DNA of 64,000 bases, from assembly GCA_023333565.1 (NCBI GenBank), contig JAJKFH010001094.1, positions 558,001 through 622,000 on the forward strand, given 5' to 3'. Under the pieces are notes generated by a model. It was not told the DNA's origin. It saw nothing but the letters and a program-made list of their open reading frames with translations, and searched no databases. Source of the DNA: Puffinus mauretanicus. Lineage: Eukaryota > Chordata > Aves > Procellariiformes > Procellariidae. Made by a program: the position numbers and the translations under genes. Numbering within the stretch: position 1 is the stretch's first letter; every line of letters starts with the position of its first letter. Below, piece by piece: positions 61,538-64,000 of this stretch.

Positions 61538-64000
61538 GCTTGTATGATCAGGGCAACTGTCCTTTTTTCAATGTAACATCTCTCTTACATGTGCAAATTG
61601 GTCTTGTACCTACATCTATGGGTACAAACTGGTGAAGCAGTTACTAAGTAAAGAGAATATCACAAGTAGTTATTTAGCAGAGACTTAATTCTTTAGCCAG
61701 TCTGCATTTTTTTTCTTTAAAGCAAATTTGAGCCCAGAGTGCAAAATGGATATCGTGATTGTTTCATAAACAGTTAGAAATACTCCTTTCAACGTAAGCA
61801 ATTTGTGCTAGTTTTGCTACCTCCAAGACTACATGAAGAGTAATATTATTTCTACTGTCAAAACCCCGTAAGACATTAGAAAATCAAACTCTGAGTTGGG
61901 TGGGACCAGACTTCGTGCTATGCAGAAGATAACATTGAACCAAGTTGATTAATTTCCCTTTACCAGTCTGTTGTCTTGCAGAGAAAGCAGCCCAGCTCCA
62001 ACCTTTAATTACCTAAGTAGTACTTACTAAACTTAGTTGCCCTGAATATCCACAGATTAAAGCAGTTCTGGAGATGATCCCAGATAGTCTTTCCAAGTAA
62101 GAACTCTCCCATCAGATGCTGTTACTAACCAATCCTGGACAACCAAGTAACTATAGTAAAACCGTACAGAATTAAAAAATGTAATTGATTAACTTCAAAT
62201 CTGAAGTACTGTTCTGCACTCAGAAGTCAGTTCGGCCAAGACAAAGCCTCCCCTTACCTCCCCCCCAATGAAATAAAAAAAAAACCCAAATATTCAAAAA
62301 CCTTTGAGTCAGGTTTGCTCACACATGAGAAAATACTGCTGAACTCTTTCTTTCTTTCGTTTTTCAGCCTGCGAGCCACAAGAGGTGCTGATTTTATCCC
62401 TGGTATGGCAAAGGAGTGTTGGTATTTTGTACAGTCCCTCTCACATAGTGGTCCCAAAAAAACATTCGCCAGTGGTAGAACCATCACCACAGCAGAGACC
62501 TGCAACTTCCCTAGTCACAATTTTTCATCGCCATTCTCTGTGGATAGCAGCTGGCCCACAGATGGGCCAGCCAGGCATCTCCTCACGCCCTTGTGGGAGC
62601 AACTGAAAAGATCTATATGTTCCAAGGTTCCTCCATTGGTCCTTCTCCCTCTAAGTGGAGGAGAAGGAGAAATGCTAATTGCTCTGTAACATAGCATTCA
62701 GCTACCTGGTATAACTGGCTGGGAAGTGGTAACCTAGAGGCAAGCTGGATACTTCACTTGACAACCTTTAGGTATCACCGTAAATCAAAAACATTCAGGA
62801 TAATGAAGCAGTGCTGGGCATATCCTTGCCCCATTTATACTAGTAACTAGTCTTGGTGCCCCATTTTAGGCTTTGTAAAAACATACAGCAGGGAAAAAAA
62901 CATCTCTATTGTGAAAAATTACATTTCTCATGAAAAAACCACAATAAAAGAGTCAAGTCACTATGAGCTGATCAGGAAGGAGAGCAGAGAGGTGATGGTG
63001 GTAGCAGCAACAGCTCTAGGCTCAATGAACTTAGTATGGCTACAATTTATGATTAAGGGGGGGAAAAAATGCAGCTTAGCTACTGACCCTCTCTGCAGAC
63101 TTTGGGCAAGTCACTTTGCCTTTTTCAGTCTTCTTTTTCCTTTTCCTTGTCCATTTCCATCAGGTGCTCTTAGAGACTGCCACTGCATCTCACAACAAGG
63201 ACAGACAACACTATAGCTCTATAGGGACCTCCTCTTCTCCCTCCATCCTCAACTTGCAAAGCCTCTGTGCACGACTGAAATAGGACTAATTAATATGCTA
63301 GCTTTGACTTCCTCCCTGTCTAGCCAATCCTGGCTGGCCGATCTCCTGAGAGCACCATGATAGTCATGGCTTACGAAGTGAGATTCAAAAAAGGAGAGAA
63401 TTATAATATTCCAGATCGTTTCTTTCACATACTAATCTGCAAGGGGCTACATAAAAATAACAAGAAAAGGCAAACGGACATTGGAAACTCATCTCAAAGT
63501 TTCAGTGCAGGTAAAGGAAACAGACAAATGCTAGCAGCAACAGGGAAGGGGACGGCTTGTGAAAGGCTTAAGAAGGTAAGAAAAAGCCTTACAAGTTTAG
63601 GCAACAGTAGCCAAAGATCCTGTGGAGGGATTTAAAGAAGCATGACATAATCAGGCAAAGAATGCAACCTTTACAAATGCGTGAGAAGTATTTAAAGAGA
63701 GAAGGTATTCACCAAAGAACTAAACCAGCAACAGCATCTTGCCATCCAGCAACAAATCTATAGGGCAGAACCTCAGCTGCAGTAAACTGCCACGGCTGTA
63801 ATGACATAGTGGAGTTAAGGCAGTGTACACCAGTGTGGATATGCTCCCAGAAGCCCTAAAGAACAAATGCCTCTGTCTTCAAGAGTCTATGTTTTGGGCT
63901 AGGAACTCAAAAAATTCAAAGCACATGCCGATTCACAGTAAATGGGGGGGGGGGGGGGGAATCTATTTTCCCCATTTCAGTCTCTTTGAGCTTCTAAACA
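61538..64000. other. Non-coding stretch to right edge
   Basis: No exon, CpG island or promoter was recognised. Open frames at 62315-62689 and 63357-63635 have no domain signature. A run of 16 G lies at 63944-63959. Confidence 0.55.
63944..63959 (+). repeat. Poly-G run of 16
   Basis: An uninterrupted run of G after AAAT. Such runs are often sequencing drop-out sites, and the true length may differ. Confidence 0.95.

Overview
This is vertebrate, almost certainly bird, nuclear DNA. Three things point there: several CR1 LINE fragments with the typical octamer tail (ATGATTCT-like), a solo LTR of a type I recognise as common in neoavian genomes, and a multi-exon gene whose peptides match the K+-dependent Na+/Ca2+ exchanger NCKX4 (SLC24A4). 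Nothing in the window looks bacterial, and no operon, CRISPR array, tRNA or rRNA was seen.

The only gene I can support is SLC24A4, read on the minus strand, so its exons run from high to low coordinates. Ten consecutive internal coding exons lie between 19074 and 3099: 18998-19074, 17710-17784, 15560-15644, 13997-14100, 13205-13279, 12213-12238 (a 26-nt microexon), 11461-11514, 10244-10386, 5252-5421 and 3099-3243. All have GT-AG borders and all phases join. They total 954 nt, about 318 codons, with no stop or frameshift. They cover the start of the first membrane segment, the whole alpha-1 ion-binding repeat, the following membrane segments and most of the large cytosolic loop. The N-terminal exons, promoter, alpha-2 repeat, C-terminus and 3' UTR were not found. 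The C-terminal part must lie left of base 1. The 5' part lies somewhere above 19074, probably beyond the window.

From 19075 to 64000 there is no recognisable exon. This is most simply a very long 5' intron of SLC24A4, possibly with upstream intergenic DNA. It holds two long 5'-truncated CR1 copies on the minus strand (about 21459-22650 and 31583-32506), a short CR1 3' end on the plus strand (about 61280-61537), older CR1 remnants (18726-18835, 51443-51790, probably 45755-45870), and a 537-bp solo LTR (42714-43250) with a perfect 5-bp target duplication. The rest is AT-rich single-copy-looking sequence with simple repeats.

I found no convincing undescribed system. The observations most worth a second look are the microexon, the intact exchanger frame in a toothless lineage, the short acidic loop that replaces a proline-rich tract recalled from mammals, the indel-heavy decay of one CR1 copy, the solo LTR with a perfect CRE, and a few CpG-retaining or purine-skewed islands.
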